NCBI RefSeq assembly: GCF_016597815.1
Contig: NZ_VCHA01000006.1
Span: 1-64,000 of the forward strand
DNA length: 64,000 bases
Direction: 5' to 3'
Source of the DNA: Marinobacter sp. DY40_1A1
Lineage (GTDB): Bacteria > Pseudomonadota > Gammaproteobacteria > Pseudomonadales > Oleiphilaceae
How positions within the stretch are numbered: position 1 is the first letter of the stretch; each line of letters starts with the position of its first letter. Positions 8,893 through 18,457 of the stretch are shown here, in pieces. Position numbers and translations under genes: made by a program. The notes below the pieces were generated by a model. It was not told where the DNA came from and did no database searches. It worked only from the letters and a program-made list of their open reading frames with translations.

Positions 8893-9480
8893 CTCCTCTG
8901 GCAGGCCACCGAAGTAACGCAGGGCTTCATCGTGAAGCTGGATAAAAGTCTGGGTATCCAGAGGGCGAAAGGCCAGACCCACGTACATCAACCGCGAGTA
9001 CGACAGCACGAATACTACAAAATGCAGCGCGCGCTCGTCGCCACCGATCAGCACACTGCGCAACTCACCGGGGTCCACCTGGCACTGAACACCGGGCACG
9101 TCGTCCAGAATGGGCTCGTAGTAGCATATCTGAGCCGAGGCCACTTCCTCCTTGAGCATTCGCTCATAGCGGCGAATGGACCGATCTGAAGCTAGCAATT
9201 CACCCACCTTCGATTGCAGCTTGCGGGCACTCCTGACGGCGCTGGGCTTGGAAAACTTCTTGAGCAAATGCACCAAGTAATCACGGTGGTCGTCGAGGCG
9301 CTTTGTGCGCGAGGGATTCTCAATCTGTTCCGAAATCGCGTTCTCATCCATTCGCAGATACTTGCGAACGGTATTGCGGGACAGCACCAGTTCCTGACTG
9401 ATGGCGCGAATCTACGATCCTTTACCGTTATCGTGCAGTGCTTTGATCTTGTGTATCACAACCCACTCCTTCACTGACAT
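8893..9480 (-). pseudogene. IS21-family istA transposase, truncated with a nonsense codon
   Basis: The frame starts at ATG 9480 (MSVKEWVVIHKIKALHDNGK) and has an in-frame TAG at 9412-9414. It then continues as IstA (LSRNTVRKYLRM, later ILDDVPGVQCQVDPGE). It ends at GGLPEE near 8895, where it is fused to LysR sequence. The catalytic domain beyond this point and istB are absent. This is a relic of an IS21 insertion followed by deletion. Confidence 0.8.
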
Positions 9481-9584
9481 GCCCCCGGCCATCGATAAAA
9501 GCGGGGGACAGTAGCTGGTTCTGTGGTTTGACGGTCACTCGGAGGTGGGTCACTTTAATTGGCCACTAACAGTCCATAGCCACT

Positions 9585-12311
9585 TTATGATTCAAGTGCT
9601 GTGGTCTTAGTCAGTTGGAGCAGGCACGCTTTTTGGATTAGGCCCTCCCTGCTGTCGGTATTGAGCTTCCTGAAAATACTGTTGATATGCGTTTTTACCG
9701 TACTGATACCAATGAATAGGAACTCGGCAATCTCCTGATTCCTACGGCCTTCAACTATATGAAACAACACGTCAAGCTCTCGTTTCGAAAGTTGATCAAA
9801 AGGGGGTGGCAGTGGTTGCTCGCGAAAGGGGGAGGGTGAGGATGCTTCGCTCTTGAGTTCGAAAAGAAGCTTTCGTATTGGGCCTGCATTTTTAAGTAGT
9901 TGTGTTGTGCCCTGTTGTTGGAAGGCTTTTTCTGAAAGGCCGAGCTGGAAAAGCTCGAAGAGGTTTTGTCTTTCATGAAAAAATAAGCGATGTAAATTAC
10001 TTTCTGCTGCAAGTTCTACTGCTTTGTCCAGGCTGTGAAGCGCTATTTCCTCAAGATCCTTACTCCACTGCAGTCGGCTTTGTAGCAGGTAAGCGTCGAT
10101 CAGCAGCTGCTGGTGGTTTTGCTTATCTAGTGCGGAAATCAAAAGTTCACAACTACTATGGGCATCTTGCCAGTTGCGGCGATGATACTCTACCCAGCAG
10201 TAGGCAAGCCGCTCTTCCGGCATAGTGTCTATACCATAGAGTCTTAACACCCGATCCCACTCGCTCAGCCAAACATTGATGGCAGTCTCATCGTCACGCT
10301 CTACTGCCAAGCGGACTCGATAAGCGCCGCATAGCCGGTAAACTCCCCAGAGCTTATTTTTAGTAGCGACTGCCTGGGCTTCCGCCCATGCTTTATCGGC
10401 CTGCTCAGGTTTGGCTTGAGCCCAATAGAGTCGGGCCTGATGGTGAAGGACCCAAGGCAAGATAGCCGCTGGACGGAATGCCATGGCGATCAATGCGGCG
10501 CGATCGAGTAAGCGTTCGGCGCTGTCTAGTCGGTTTATTTCCAGGCGGGCCAAACCCAAACCCAAGAAATAGAAAAGATCGTAGAAATTACGTGCCACGG
10601 CCTCCAAATCGCCACTGGGCCTTAATCCGACAAAACGAGCCTCTGCCTGTCGGACCTGACCTTGAGCAATCTCGATCTGGCCGAGCAGGAAATCCAAATA
10701 GTTGGGTAATCCTCTAACGCCGAATAACCTTAGTTCATGGAGTGATTGCTCGGCGTTTCTTTTCGCTGTAGATAGCTCGCCAAGCCCGAAGTGGGAACTG
10801 GCTCGAAAGAATTTTAATATTGACAGGGCAGCGTTATTGTTTTTTCCGCTTAGCAGCTCAGCGTCACAAATGGATATACAATGGCGCAGGTTGCCCCCGA
10901 GATCCGCCTGTCTGGCTCGCAAATAGGCAACTGTTTGACTAAGGCGCTGCTGAGGATTGCTGTTAAGGGGGTGCGGTTTAAGCAAGCGCTTCAGTCGGCT
11001 GAGGTTGCTTTTTATACGATTGAGATCGTTGCTAATAATAATTGCCGAGGCTTCGATGATCGCCAGAGTGTGGTGGTCATCTGTTAGCTCCTGAGGGATA
11101 GTCTCGATCAGATTAACGACGTCGTTTACTTCGCCCTCACGAACCAAATCGAAAGTGTGCTTCTCGATAAAGCGGAGCAGAGCTTTGAAATCATGACAGC
11201 GTCCATACTGCTGAAGTCCCTCAGCATAACGGCCCTTTTGTAGAAACCACTCCACTGCCAGTCGGTGGAGTTCTTGGGTACGGGCTAAATCTGTCTGTTT
11301 TAACTGCTTGTATAGGTAGCACTGAAACATAGGGTGATAGCGGTGCCAGCCAATCTCATGGCCATGCGGCTGGACAAACAAGTTGTGTTGCAGTAGCCGT
11401 GCTATAGGGTCACGCTTCGATTGGGGATTCAAATGCTTTACAAGGCCTACATTGAATGCGTCGACAACGCTGGTGTCATATAATAGATCGCGCAATGATT
11501 CGTTCAGCTGTTCGAGGATCTCCTGTTGGAAATAGGTGCTTATATATTGCTCGGCAAGCGCAGCAACATGTGAGTGGTCGAGCTCAAGCTCATCGCTTTG
11601 TCTGAGCTTTTGGTAGGCGCTACCCCAGAGTTGAATACCGGTAATCCAACCTTCGTTGCAAGAGTTGAGATGGCGAACTGCGGCTGGTGTGGTCTCAAAT
11701 CCTGATAAATTGCAGAGCTTGGCGGTGTCGTCAGCATTAAAGGCTAAATCCGTGAGTTCGAATTCAACCAGCTGATTTTCAGTGCGTAACCGGCTGAGTG
11801 CAATGTTGGGGCGGGCGCGAGAGGCAAGTGCCAAGTGCAGATTATCAGGTGCTTCATCCAGAAGGCGTTGAATTCGTTGTTTAACACGAGGAGCTTTAAT
11901 CTGATCGACGTTATCCAGCACGAGTGTAATAGGGTGCATGAAGTGTTGTATCTGGTTAAGCAACTCCGCCCAGACTCGCTCGGACACCGCAGGCAGCGAT
12001 TCTTGTGCCTCTTTTAGAAGTTGCTCCCCTACGACCCCGGCTTTTTTGAAGGCGGCAACCAAATAGGTCAGGAAAAGGTTGCTGTCGTTGTCCCGGCTAT
12101 CCAACGTATACCAGGCGGTATGCAGGTCGGCGCGATGGGCCCATTGGGTTAGCAGCACCGTTTTTCCGTAACCACCAGGGCAGCAGATCATTATTAGTCG
12201 ATGATGTTTTGCCGTGCTCAAGCGTGCGAGAAGACTGTCACGAACCACCCAGGTCGAAACCTCAGTGGGAATTTTGACTTTATTGATAATAACTGGCACA
12301 GGCATAAACAT
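9585..12311 (-). CDS. MalT-like LuxR-family transcriptional activator
   Basis: A 908-residue STAND-type regulator. The P-loop CPGGYGKT lies at about residues 44-51, with LVLDNVDQI as a likely Walker B. The NB-ARC-like ATPase and a long helical (TPR-type) sensor region occupy the middle. A LuxR helix-turn-helix lies near 840-900 (LSKRELDVLFHIVEG, then IGISTVKTHINSIF). Proteins of this class bind ATP and an inducer, oligomerise and activate catabolic operons. The length is normal for MalT-type proteins. It is the only complete regulator near the betaine/carnitine-type module at 14207-26336, so it is a candidate activator, though IS relics lie between. Confidence 0.88.
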   Translation of the reverse strand: MFMPVPVIINKVKIPTEVSTWVVRDSLLARLSTAKHHRLIMICCPGGYGKTVLLTQWAHRADLHTAWYTLDSRDNDSNLFLTYLVAAFKKAGVVGEQLLKEAQESLPAVSERVWAELLNQIQHFMHPITLVLDNVDQIKAPRVKQRIQRLLDEAPDNLHLALASRARPNIALSRLRTENQLVEFELTDLAFNADDTAKLCNLSGFETTPAAVRHLNSCNEGWITGIQLWGSAYQKLRQSDELELDHSHVAALAEQYISTYFQQEILEQLNESLRDLLYDTSVVDAFNVGLVKHLNPQSKRDPIARLLQHNLFVQPHGHEIGWHRYHPMFQCYLYKQLKQTDLARTQELHRLAVEWFLQKGRYAEGLQQYGRCHDFKALLRFIEKHTFDLVREGEVNDVVNLIETIPQELTDDHHTLAIIEASAIIISNDLNRIKSNLSRLKRLLKPHPLNSNPQQRLSQTVAYLRARQADLGGNLRHCISICDAELLSGKNNNAALSILKFFRASSHFGLGELSTAKRNAEQSLHELRLFGVRGLPNYLDFLLGQIEIAQGQVRQAEARFVGLRPSGDLEAVARNFYDLFYFLGLGLARLEINRLDSAERLLDRAALIAMAFRPAAILPWVLHHQARLYWAQAKPEQADKAWAEAQAVATKNKLWGVYRLCGAYRVRLAVERDDETAINVWLSEWDRVLRLYGIDTMPEERLAYCWVEYHRRNWQDAHSSCELLISALDKQNHQQLLIDAYLLQSRLQWSKDLEEIALHSLDKAVELAAESNLHRLFFHERQNLFELFQLGLSEKAFQQQGTTQLLKNAGPIRKLLFELKSEASSPSPFREQPLPPPFDQLSKRELDVLFHIVEGRRNQEIAEFLFIGISTVKTHINSIFRKLNTDSREGLIQKACLLQLTKTTALES

Positions 12312-12439
12312 GTCACTCGAGAGTAATTTGTTATCAGGTAAACATTTTTATTCTTAATTAATAAGATGAAAACTCTGTCATCAGTTAACAAGGGTTAGAT
12401 GGCTCAGTCAATATGCCTTGGTGATTGTCGCAGTTCCGG

Positions 12440-12640
12440 CAGTGCGCTCTGAATGCTGCGCCCCTCGTAAGGCCTGCCGGCGTCCAGTTGTGCGGTAGCA
12501 ACTCATCAATGGCATTTTTTTCTGCATCGGCTGTCTCGTCAGCACGTCTTTAAGATAAGCGTACGGATAGTGATCATTGAGCTTTGCAGACTGGATTAAA
12601 ACTATCACTGCAGCGGCACGTTGAGACTGTAGCAAAACCC
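12440..12640 (-). pseudogene. IS66 tnpC, C-terminal fragment
   Basis: Translation gives AAVIVLIQSAKLNDHYPYAY LKDVLTRQP, the conserved C-terminal region of IS66 transposase (normally ...AKLNGxDPxAYLxDVLxRLP). A frame change follows, after which the other frame reads DELLPHNWTPAG, the usual IS66 end. It is separated from the rest of tnpC by a nested transposase relic. Confidence 0.65.
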
Positions 12641-12692
12641 CAAACCAGACCGGTTTCGGTAACATTGGGCAAACAGACAAGGAGCAGTCGGA

Positions 12693-12923
12693 ATGCCCTG
12701 CTTCAAGTACTACAACTACGACCAGGATGCTATGGTCGTCAATTATCAGGAACAGCTTCAGCCCGGCACCTTTGAACACAAGTTAGATCTGTCGGTGTTT
12801 CACCCCAAGTATTGCAACGACGACACAGGCAGCACGGCCTACGATCCTGCCATTCTCCTGAAGATCTTTGTGTTTGCTTACTCCAAGGACATCACCTCCA
12901 ACCGCGAGATCCAGTGGTGCTGA
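12693..12923 (+). pseudogene. DUF772/IS1182-type transposase, N-terminal fragment
   Basis: 76 residues beginning MPCFKYYNYDQDAMVVNYQE, with PAILLKIFVFAYSKDITSNREIQWC at the end, the N-terminal domain (DUF772) of an IS1182/IS5-type transposase. It ends at a TGA within EIQWC*EINS, where intact relatives continue, and the catalytic domain is missing. It lies inside the IS66 relic. Confidence 0.6.
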
Positions 12924-12944
12924 GAGATCAACAGCACCAGCGCT

Positions 12945-13065
12945 CGATCTTTCAGGCTCAGTGCCTGTTCTTTGGCGTCTAGGGACGTCATCAACTCCGT
13001 CGCTAAGGAACGGAGTTGATCGGCAGAGAGCTGGTTAAGATCGGGATGTTTTTACATACCGAGCA
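12945..13065 (-). pseudogene. IS66 tnpC, N-terminal fragment
   Basis: Minus-strand translation gives KHPDLNQLSADQLRSLATEL followed by MTSLDAKEQALSLKDR, the usual N-terminus of IS66 TnpC. A stop codon follows the initiating Met in this copy. It is cut off by the nested relic at 12693-12923. Confidence 0.55.
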
Positions 13066-13132
13066 GCATGCCAAGCCACGACCACCAAGACGATGCGCTA
13101 TTCTGATGATGTTCTGGGTAACCGGCTTATGG

Positions 13133-13468
13133 TTATAAAACCGAGATCACTCCGGCCTCACCGAGGCGCTGCCATGGAAGTCCTTGAACCAGTGCAGCCA
13201 ACTGTTCGTCCGTTAACGTCACTTACTTACCACGCCAGGCTTCGCCCCAGTGGAATTTGCCGTGATTCAATCGTCTGGCACAGAGCCAGATGCCCAGGCC
13301 ATTGTGGATCAGCACTTTCATCTGGTTGCCCCGCTTGTTGGCGAATAGGTACGCACAATGGGGTTTGGTTGAGTCAAGCACCTGAACCACACACGCCAAC
13401 GCCGTATCTGGCCCGGCCCGCATATCCAGCGGTTTGGTGGCCAGCTAGATCTAGTCAATGCGGATCAT
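13133..13468 (-). pseudogene. IS66 tnpB (Orf2) with three in-frame stops
   Basis: ATG at 13468 overlaps the tnpA stop. The frame reads MIRID*I*LATKPLDMRAG, then KVLIHNGLGIWLCARRLNHG and AWRGK*VTLTDEQLAALVQG, ending at TAA 13133-13135. The length (112 codons) fits IS66 TnpB, but stops replace residues 6, 8 and one near position 80, so it cannot be translated. Confidence 0.8.
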
Positions 13469-13830
13469 GACAACAGCTTACGCAGAAAAGCCGCGCACTG
13501 TTGGCCTTGATCGGCGGGCCACTCCACCACAACCGAGCCGCCGGCTCGTGGGGTCTCGATGCGGATGGTGCGATCGGTATCGGCAGGATTGGTGGTATGC
13601 CCGCCCATTGCTGGCAAACGAACCGGTACAAAGGCTGGAGGCAGTCCTCCATCTGCTTGTTTCGTCTCCCTGATCCAACGCCGAAGTTGGTTGGCGTTGA
13701 GGTCATTATCCAGGGCAATACGTAAAACAGACGCACCCGGACTATGATACTCGGCCACCAGCCGAGCTTTAAATTCCGGAGCGTGCCGACAACGTTTTCG
13801 GTAAGGGCGGGGTACGCTTACGTGGTTCAT
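13465..13830 (-). CDS. IS66 TnpA (Orf1) helix-turn-helix protein
   Basis: 121 residues, intact. It has the helix-turn-helix of IS66 Orf1 (APEFKARLVAEYHSPGASVL RIALDNDLNANQLRRWI) and a basic N-terminus. Without TnpB and TnpC it cannot promote transposition. It starts at ATG 13830 next to a strong hairpin (13832-13865). Confidence 0.75.
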   Translation of the reverse strand: MNHVSVPRPYRKRCRHAPEFKARLVAEYHSPGASVLRIALDNDLNANQLRRWIRETKQADGGLPPAFVPVRLPAMGGHTTNPADTDRTIRIETPRAGGSVVVEWPADQGQQCAAFLRKLLS

Positions 13831-13831
13831 A

Positions 13832-13865
13832 GATAGTGTCCACTAAAGAATAAGTGGACACTATC
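13832..13865. repeat. Perfect hairpin upstream of IS66 tnpA
   Basis: GATAGTGTCCACT (13832-13844) pairs perfectly with 13853-13865 around an 8-base loop. It could be two IS ends brought together or a transcription-blocking hairpin that protects the IS from outside promoters. Confidence 0.5.
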
Positions 13866-14206
13866 TTGAAGGCTTCAGCATCAGGCTCAAGAGGGGTTTG
13901 GCGGACGGTTACCGTAAGAGGGCCTAACATAGCGCTTGACGCGCGCACGCAGCTCGCGCTTTCCACCCCGGTTCATATTAATTCCACCCACCTGGTTACG
14001 CAAAACCAACCCGCAGGTTGACGCCTCGGTGTGCCTGTCATTGTTATAAGTAGATGTAGGTTAAGCGACGGTGTAGGGCGACTACGGGAAAATAAAATCG
14101 CCGAGAAAACCCACATGAGTTCGGAGCCGCAGAGGCAGGAGCTGATTTAGCATCATCGAAGCGCGTTGACCCTAAAGCTAAAGTAACAGAATCAAGAGAG
14201 AGTTTT
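13866..14206. other. Intergenic region upstream of the catabolic operon
   Basis: 341 bp without a convincing gene. It should hold the promoter of the FadB-like gene, but I cannot assign -35 and -10 boxes with confidence. AGAGAG just before ATG 14207 serves as the ribosome site. Confidence 0.4.
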
Positions 14207-16318
14207 ATGGTTGAGTTTCTGAATTACCATACCGAAGGTCCAATAGCGGTGATTAGTCTAAACCACCCGCCAGTTAACTCCTTGGGGCACGGGCTGCGTG
14301 TAGCAATTCTGCAGGCTTACCAGAATGCGATTTCTGACTCGGACGTCCGGGCGATCGTCCTGAATTCGTCTGGTCGTATCTTCAGTGGCGGTGCGGATAT
14401 AAGCGAGTTAGGCAGTGATCTGGCGTGGAGTGAGCCTGCTTTGCCGCATCTTTGCAGAATGCTGGAGGAGTCGCCAAAGCCGGTCATCGCGGCGATCAAC
14501 GGCATGGCTCTTGGTGGTGGTTTTGAGTTGGCACTGGCCTGCGATTATCGTATCGCCGAAGCCGGCGCTCAACTGGGGCTCCCTGAAGTCCAGCTCGGTC
14601 TCATTCCTGGCGCCGGCGGTACCCAACGTTTGCCGCGCTTGGCCAATCCCAAAATGGCGGTAGAGATGATTACTTCCGGCAAACCGGTTTCCGCAGAGCT
14701 GACTGTACTCTCTGGGCTGATCGACGAAATCGCCGACGGTGATCTCGCCGATGCCGCGATTCAATTCGCCAATAAGCTACTCATTAATGGGGCACCGGTA
14801 CGTTCTTGCGTTGACATCCCGGTCGATATTCGCGAGCTAGACGCGAATTACTTTGATGATTTTCGCGCCTCTCTCGGCCGCAAAACCCGCGGTTTCTATG
14901 CACCTGAAAGAGGGGTTCAGGCGGTCGAAGCAGCTTGTCGATTACCGCTGACAGAAGGTCTGGCTAAAGAGGCCGAACTGTTCGCTGAGTGCCTAGATAC
15001 GCCACAAGCCCGAGCTCAGCAACACCTGTTCTTCGCCGAGCGCGAAGCCAGGAAGATCCCGGGGGTCGACCACAAGGTTCCACCGCGCAACATCAAACAG
15101 GTTGCCATCATTGGCGCGGGAACTATGGGCGGTGGTATTGCAATGAACTTTGCCAATGCTGGTATCCAGGTCAAACTGCTGGAACAGCAAGAAGATGCGC
15201 TCACTCATGGCCTGAACCAGATTCGTAACAACTATGAGAAATCAGTAGAGAAAGGTCGTATAACCGGCGCTCAAGTCGAAGAGCGCATGGCGCTGTTGCA
15301 AGGAACTCTAAGCTATGAGGATCTGGCTGACGCCGACTTGGTGATCGAAGCGGTATTCGAAAGCATGGAAGTTAAGCGCGCAGTCTTCAAAAAGCTTGAT
15401 CAAGTCTGTAAGCCTGGAGTCATTTTGGCCAGCAACACCTCGACGCTCGACCTGGATGCGATCGCCGATGCGACCGACCGACCGCAGGATGTTATCGGCC
15501 TGCACTTTTTTAGCCCTGCCAACGTGATGCGCCTGCTTGAAATCGTGCGTGGCGAGAAGACATCAGATGATGTCATTGTCACCGCGCTGAACTTGGCCAG
15601 GACTATCAATAAGCAGCCTATCGTGGTCGGTGTCTGCTACGGTTTTGTCGGTAATCGTATGCTCGAGCCCTATGCCCGCGAAGCGAACCGCCTGGTGCTC
15701 GAAGGTGCTTCTCCGACGCAGGTGGATAGTGTGCTGACTCGGTTCGGGCTGGCAATGGGGCCGTTTTCAATGTTCGATCTTGCCGGTATTGATATCGGAT
15801 ACATGGTGCGCGAAGCACGCCGCGACATCATTGCCCATGATCCTTCCTACTGTCTCATCTCCGACAAGCTCTGTGAACTGGGTCGCTACGGACAGAAGAC
15901 CAAACGTGGTTTCTATCTCTACCAAGGTCGCGATAAACAAGAGAACCCCGAGATCCTCGAGTTGGCTGTGCAGATTGCCAGCGAGCTCGGCATTGAGCGA
16001 CGTGAGATCTCTGACCAAGAGATCTATGAGCGCTGCATTTACATGCTGATCAACGAGGGCGCCAACATTCTGCAGGATGGTATCGCTTATCGCTCAGGTG
16101 ATTGCGACTTAGCCTGGGCGAACGGTTATGGTTTCCCGATCTGGCGCGGTGGTCCGATGCAGTACGCGGATGAAACAGGACTCAGGCAAATACTCGCTAG
16201 CATCGAGAAGTATCGCACCGCACTGGGCGCATACGGCGACATGTGGTTCCAGCCTTCGACCCTGCTAAGGAAGCTGGTTGCAGAGGACAAGACCTTCGCC
16301 CAGTTCCAGGTTCAATAA
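14207..16318 (+). CDS. FadB-like enoyl-CoA hydratase/3-hydroxyacyl-CoA dehydrogenase
   Basis: A 703-residue bifunctional enzyme. The N-terminal crotonase domain (about 1-190) has the oxyanion-hole segment NGMALGGGFELALA. The NAD-binding Rossmann motif VAIIGAGTMGGGIA starts near residue 299, and the 3-hydroxyacyl-CoA dehydrogenase domain continues with SNTSTLD and GLHFFSPANVM. It would hydrate an enoyl-CoA and oxidise the 3-hydroxyacyl-CoA to the 3-keto form. It is followed 21 bp later by a thiolase, giving the classic FadBA pairing. Given the CaiD-like and betaine-transport neighbours, I infer that the substrate is a trimethylammonium acyl-CoA such as carnitinyl-CoA rather than a fatty acyl-CoA. 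Confidence 0.9.
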   Translation: MVEFLNYHTEGPIAVISLNHPPVNSLGHGLRVAILQAYQNAISDSDVRAIVLNSSGRIFSGGADISELGSDLAWSEPALPHLCRMLEESPKPVIAAINGMALGGGFELALACDYRIAEAGAQLGLPEVQLGLIPGAGGTQRLPRLANPKMAVEMITSGKPVSAELTVLSGLIDEIADGDLADAAIQFANKLLINGAPVRSCVDIPVDIRELDANYFDDFRASLGRKTRGFYAPERGVQAVEAACRLPLTEGLAKEAELFAECLDTPQARAQQHLFFAEREARKIPGVDHKVPPRNIKQVAIIGAGTMGGGIAMNFANAGIQVKLLEQQEDALTHGLNQIRNNYEKSVEKGRITGAQVEERMALLQGTLSYEDLADADLVIEAVFESMEVKRAVFKKLDQVCKPGVILASNTSTLDLDAIADATDRPQDVIGLHFFSPANVMRLLEIVRGEKTSDDVIVTALNLARTINKQPIVVGVCYGFVGNRMLEPYAREANRLVLEGASPTQVDSVLTRFGLAMGPFSMFDLAGIDIGYMVREARRDIIAHDPSYCLISDKLCELGRYGQKTKRGFYLYQGRDKQENPEILELAVQIASELGIERREISDQEIYERCIYMLINEGANILQDGIAYRSGDCDLAWANGYGFPIWRGGPMQYADETGLRQILASIEKYRTALGAYGDMWFQPSTLLRKLVAEDKTFAQFQVQ

Positions 16319-16339
16319 CTTTTACGACGAGAATGTATC

Positions 16340-17524
16340 ATGAAAGAAGCCGTTATTGTTTCAACCGCCCGTACACCGATCGGTAAGGCCTTCCGCGGGT
16401 CGTTGAATAACATCAAATCGCCGACATTGGCTGCCCATGCAATCCGTGCTGCTGTTGAGCGCGCCGGCATCGAACCCGGCGAGATCGAAGACGTGGTTAT
16501 CGGTACCGCCCTGCAAGGAGGCACCGCTGGCTGGAACCTGGGCCGAATGAGCGCCCTGGCTGCAGGCCTGCCGACCGGCGTCAGCGGCCAAACTCTGGAC
16601 CGCCAGTGTGCCTCTGGCTTGATGGCGATCGCCACCGCCGCCAAACAGGTCATTGTCGACGGCATGGACGTGGTGATCGGCGCTGGCCAGGAAAATATCA
16701 GTGCGGTGCAAAACCGGTTTTTGGACTGGGCTCTGACCGAACAGGACGAGAACGTCCTACGTCATGTTGAACACGCGTATATGCCGATGCTCTACACCGC
16801 AGAAAACGTGGCGAACAAATATGGTGTTAGCCGCCAGGCCCAGGACGAATACGCACTGCAGTCTCAGTTGCGCACCGCCGCCGCCCAGGAGGCGGGCCTT
16901 TTCGACAGTGAAATCGTGCCGGTCCTCACCACCAAGGCTGTAGCCAATCGCGAGACCAAAGAGATCAGCTACCAAGAGGTGACCCTGACCAAGGATGAGT
17001 GCAATCGGTCTCAGACTACGCAGGAGAGCCTCCAGGCACTGGGCCCGGTAGTCGAAGACGGCACCATCACCGCCGGGAACGCCAGCCAGTTGTCCGACGG
17101 CGCTTCGGCTAGCGTACTGATGGATCGCACACTAGCCGAGCGACGCAACCTCGATATCCTTGGGCTTTATCGAGGGATCGCCGTTGCTGGCCTGGCACCG
17201 GAAGAGATGGGTATCGGACCGGTCTATGCGATACCCAAACTGCTCAAACAGCATGGCTTGACCATTAACGACATCGGCCTCTGGGAGCTCAACGAAGCTT
17301 TCGCCTGCCAGGTATTGTACTGCCGGGACAAGCTGGGTATCGATAATGACAGGCTCAACGTGAACGGCGGCGGTATCTCTATCGGTCACCCCTATGGCAT
17401 GAGTGGCGCCCGTCAAGTTGGTCATGCCCTGCTCGAAGGCAAGCGGCGCGGTGTGAAGTATGTGGTCGTAACTATGTGCGTAGGAGGGGGGATGGGAGCC
17501 GCCGGGCTATTCGAAGTGGCCTGA
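16340..17524 (+). CDS. Acetyl-CoA acyltransferase (thiolase)
   Basis: A 394-residue thiolase of normal length. The catalytic residues are in place: C90 in DRQCASG (acyl-enzyme), H350 in ISIGHPYG and C380 in [13 protein letters not shown]. It would cleave a 3-ketoacyl-CoA with CoA to give acetyl-CoA and a shortened acyl-CoA. If the substrate is 3-dehydrocarnitinyl-CoA, the products would be acetyl-CoA and betainyl-CoA (inference). The start is ATG 16340, with a weak purine-rich ribosome site (GAGAATG). Confidence 0.92.
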   Translation: MKEAVIVSTARTPIGKAFRGSLNNIKSPTLAAHAIRAAVERAGIEPGEIEDVVIGTALQGGTAGWNLGRMSALAAGLPTGVSGQTLDRQCASGLMAIATAAKQVIVDGMDVVIGAGQENISAVQNRFLDWALTEQDENVLRHVEHAYMPMLYTAENVANKYGVSRQAQDEYALQSQLRTAAAQEAGLFDSEIVPVLTTKAVANRETKEISYQEVTLTKDECNRSQTTQESLQALGPVVEDGTITAGNASQLSDGASASVLMDRTLAERRNLDILGLYRGIAVAGLAPEEMGIGPVYAIPKLLKQHGLTINDIGLWELNEAFACQVLYCRDKLGIDNDRLNVNGGGISIGHPYGMSGARQVGHALLEGKRRGVKYVVVTMCVGGGMGAAGLFEVA

Positions 17525-17633
17525 CCTCATAGAACATGGGCTGACAGGTTGTGCTTTGACGCAGAGTCTAAAAGAGATGGAATTGTAAAAGCCTGTCACT
17601 AGTTTGTTGAAATTAAATAAAACGGTTGCTTTT

Positions 17634-18455
17634 ATGGAAAGTTCAATTAATCACGGCGTTTTAGTTGTGCGTCGTGGCAAAGTGCTTGAAATTACGCTCG
17701 ATCGCTCTCCTGCGAATGCGATTAATCGCGCCGCTAGCTATGCCCTCTATGATGCATTCAAGATGCTGAATGACGACCCTGATCTGTTGGTAGGCATTAT
17801 CACCGGCGCCGGAAAAATGTTTTCGGCCGGCTGGGATATGAAAGAGTTTGCCGGCGAGTCTGAGGTTGCAGACCCTTCATCACTTGACCTGGGGCCAGGC
17901 GGTATTGGTGGTCTGCCTGAGTTTGAAGGGCTGACAAAGCCTGTCATTGCCGCCGTTAATGGCTATTGTGTGGGCGGCGCGTTTGAGTGTGTGATGGCGG
18001 CAGATTTGATCGTAGCCTCTGAGACAGCTGAATTTATCCTGCCGGATATACAGCTTGGCTTCCTACCCGATGCCGGTGGCTTGCAGCGCTTGCCCAGTAT
18101 CTTGCCCAAACAGGTCGCCGCTGATTTGTTGTATACAGGACGTAGGATGGGAGCTGCTGAAGCGCATCGCTGGGGGATGGTCCGTGATGTGGTACCGACG
18201 GATCAGCTGATGGCTAAGGCCCGTGAGATTGCCGATACGATTGCCGATGGTGCGCCTTTGGCCGTGCAGGCACTCAAAACCGTTTTAAACGCCTTAGAGC
18301 CACTCTCGGTCGAGGAACGGTTCGTAAAAACCCACCAGGCCTGGAAGGGCGAAAGTGATTTGACGATCTATGAGCGGATGTTGCGCTCCGAAGACTACTT
18401 GGAAGGTCCTCGGGCCTTCGCTGAGAAACGTAAACCTGTTTTTAAAGGGGCCTAA
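17634..18455 (+). CDS. caiD: CaiD-like crotonobetainyl-CoA hydratase
   Basis: A 273-residue crotonase-fold protein. Blocks such as VLEITLDRSPANAI, GIITGAGKMFSAGWDMKEFA, KPVIAAVNGYCVGGAFE, LYTGRRMGAAEAHRWGMV and EGPRAFAEKRKPVFKG closely match E. coli CaiD as I remember it. CaiD interconverts crotonobetainyl-CoA and carnitinyl-CoA. ATG at 17634 is preferred; a TTG at 17604 in the same frame is an alternative and neither has a strong ribosome site. The gene is followed 2 bp later by an acyl-CoA synthetase. Other crotonases share the fold, so the specificity is probable but not proven. Confidence 0.7.
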   Translation: MESSINHGVLVVRRGKVLEITLDRSPANAINRAASYALYDAFKMLNDDPDLLVGIITGAGKMFSAGWDMKEFAGESEVADPSSLDLGPGGIGGLPEFEGLTKPVIAAVNGYCVGGAFECVMAADLIVASETAEFILPDIQLGFLPDAGGLQRLPSILPKQVAADLLYTGRRMGAAEAHRWGMVRDVVPTDQLMAKAREIADTIADGAPLAVQALKTVLNALEPLSVEERFVKTHQAWKGESDLTIYERMLRSEDYLEGPRAFAEKRKPVFKGA

Positions 18456-18457
18456 GT

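Larger units (their letters stand above)
12420..13870 (-). mobile_element. IS66-family relic with a nested transposase relic
   Basis: Minus-strand order tnpA, tnpB, tnpC is kept but broken. tnpA is open, tnpB has three stops, and tnpC survives as an N-terminal piece (12945-13065) and a C-terminal piece (about 12440-12640). A fragment of another transposase (12693-12923) lies between them on the plus strand. Exact ends were not identified. Confidence 0.7.
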
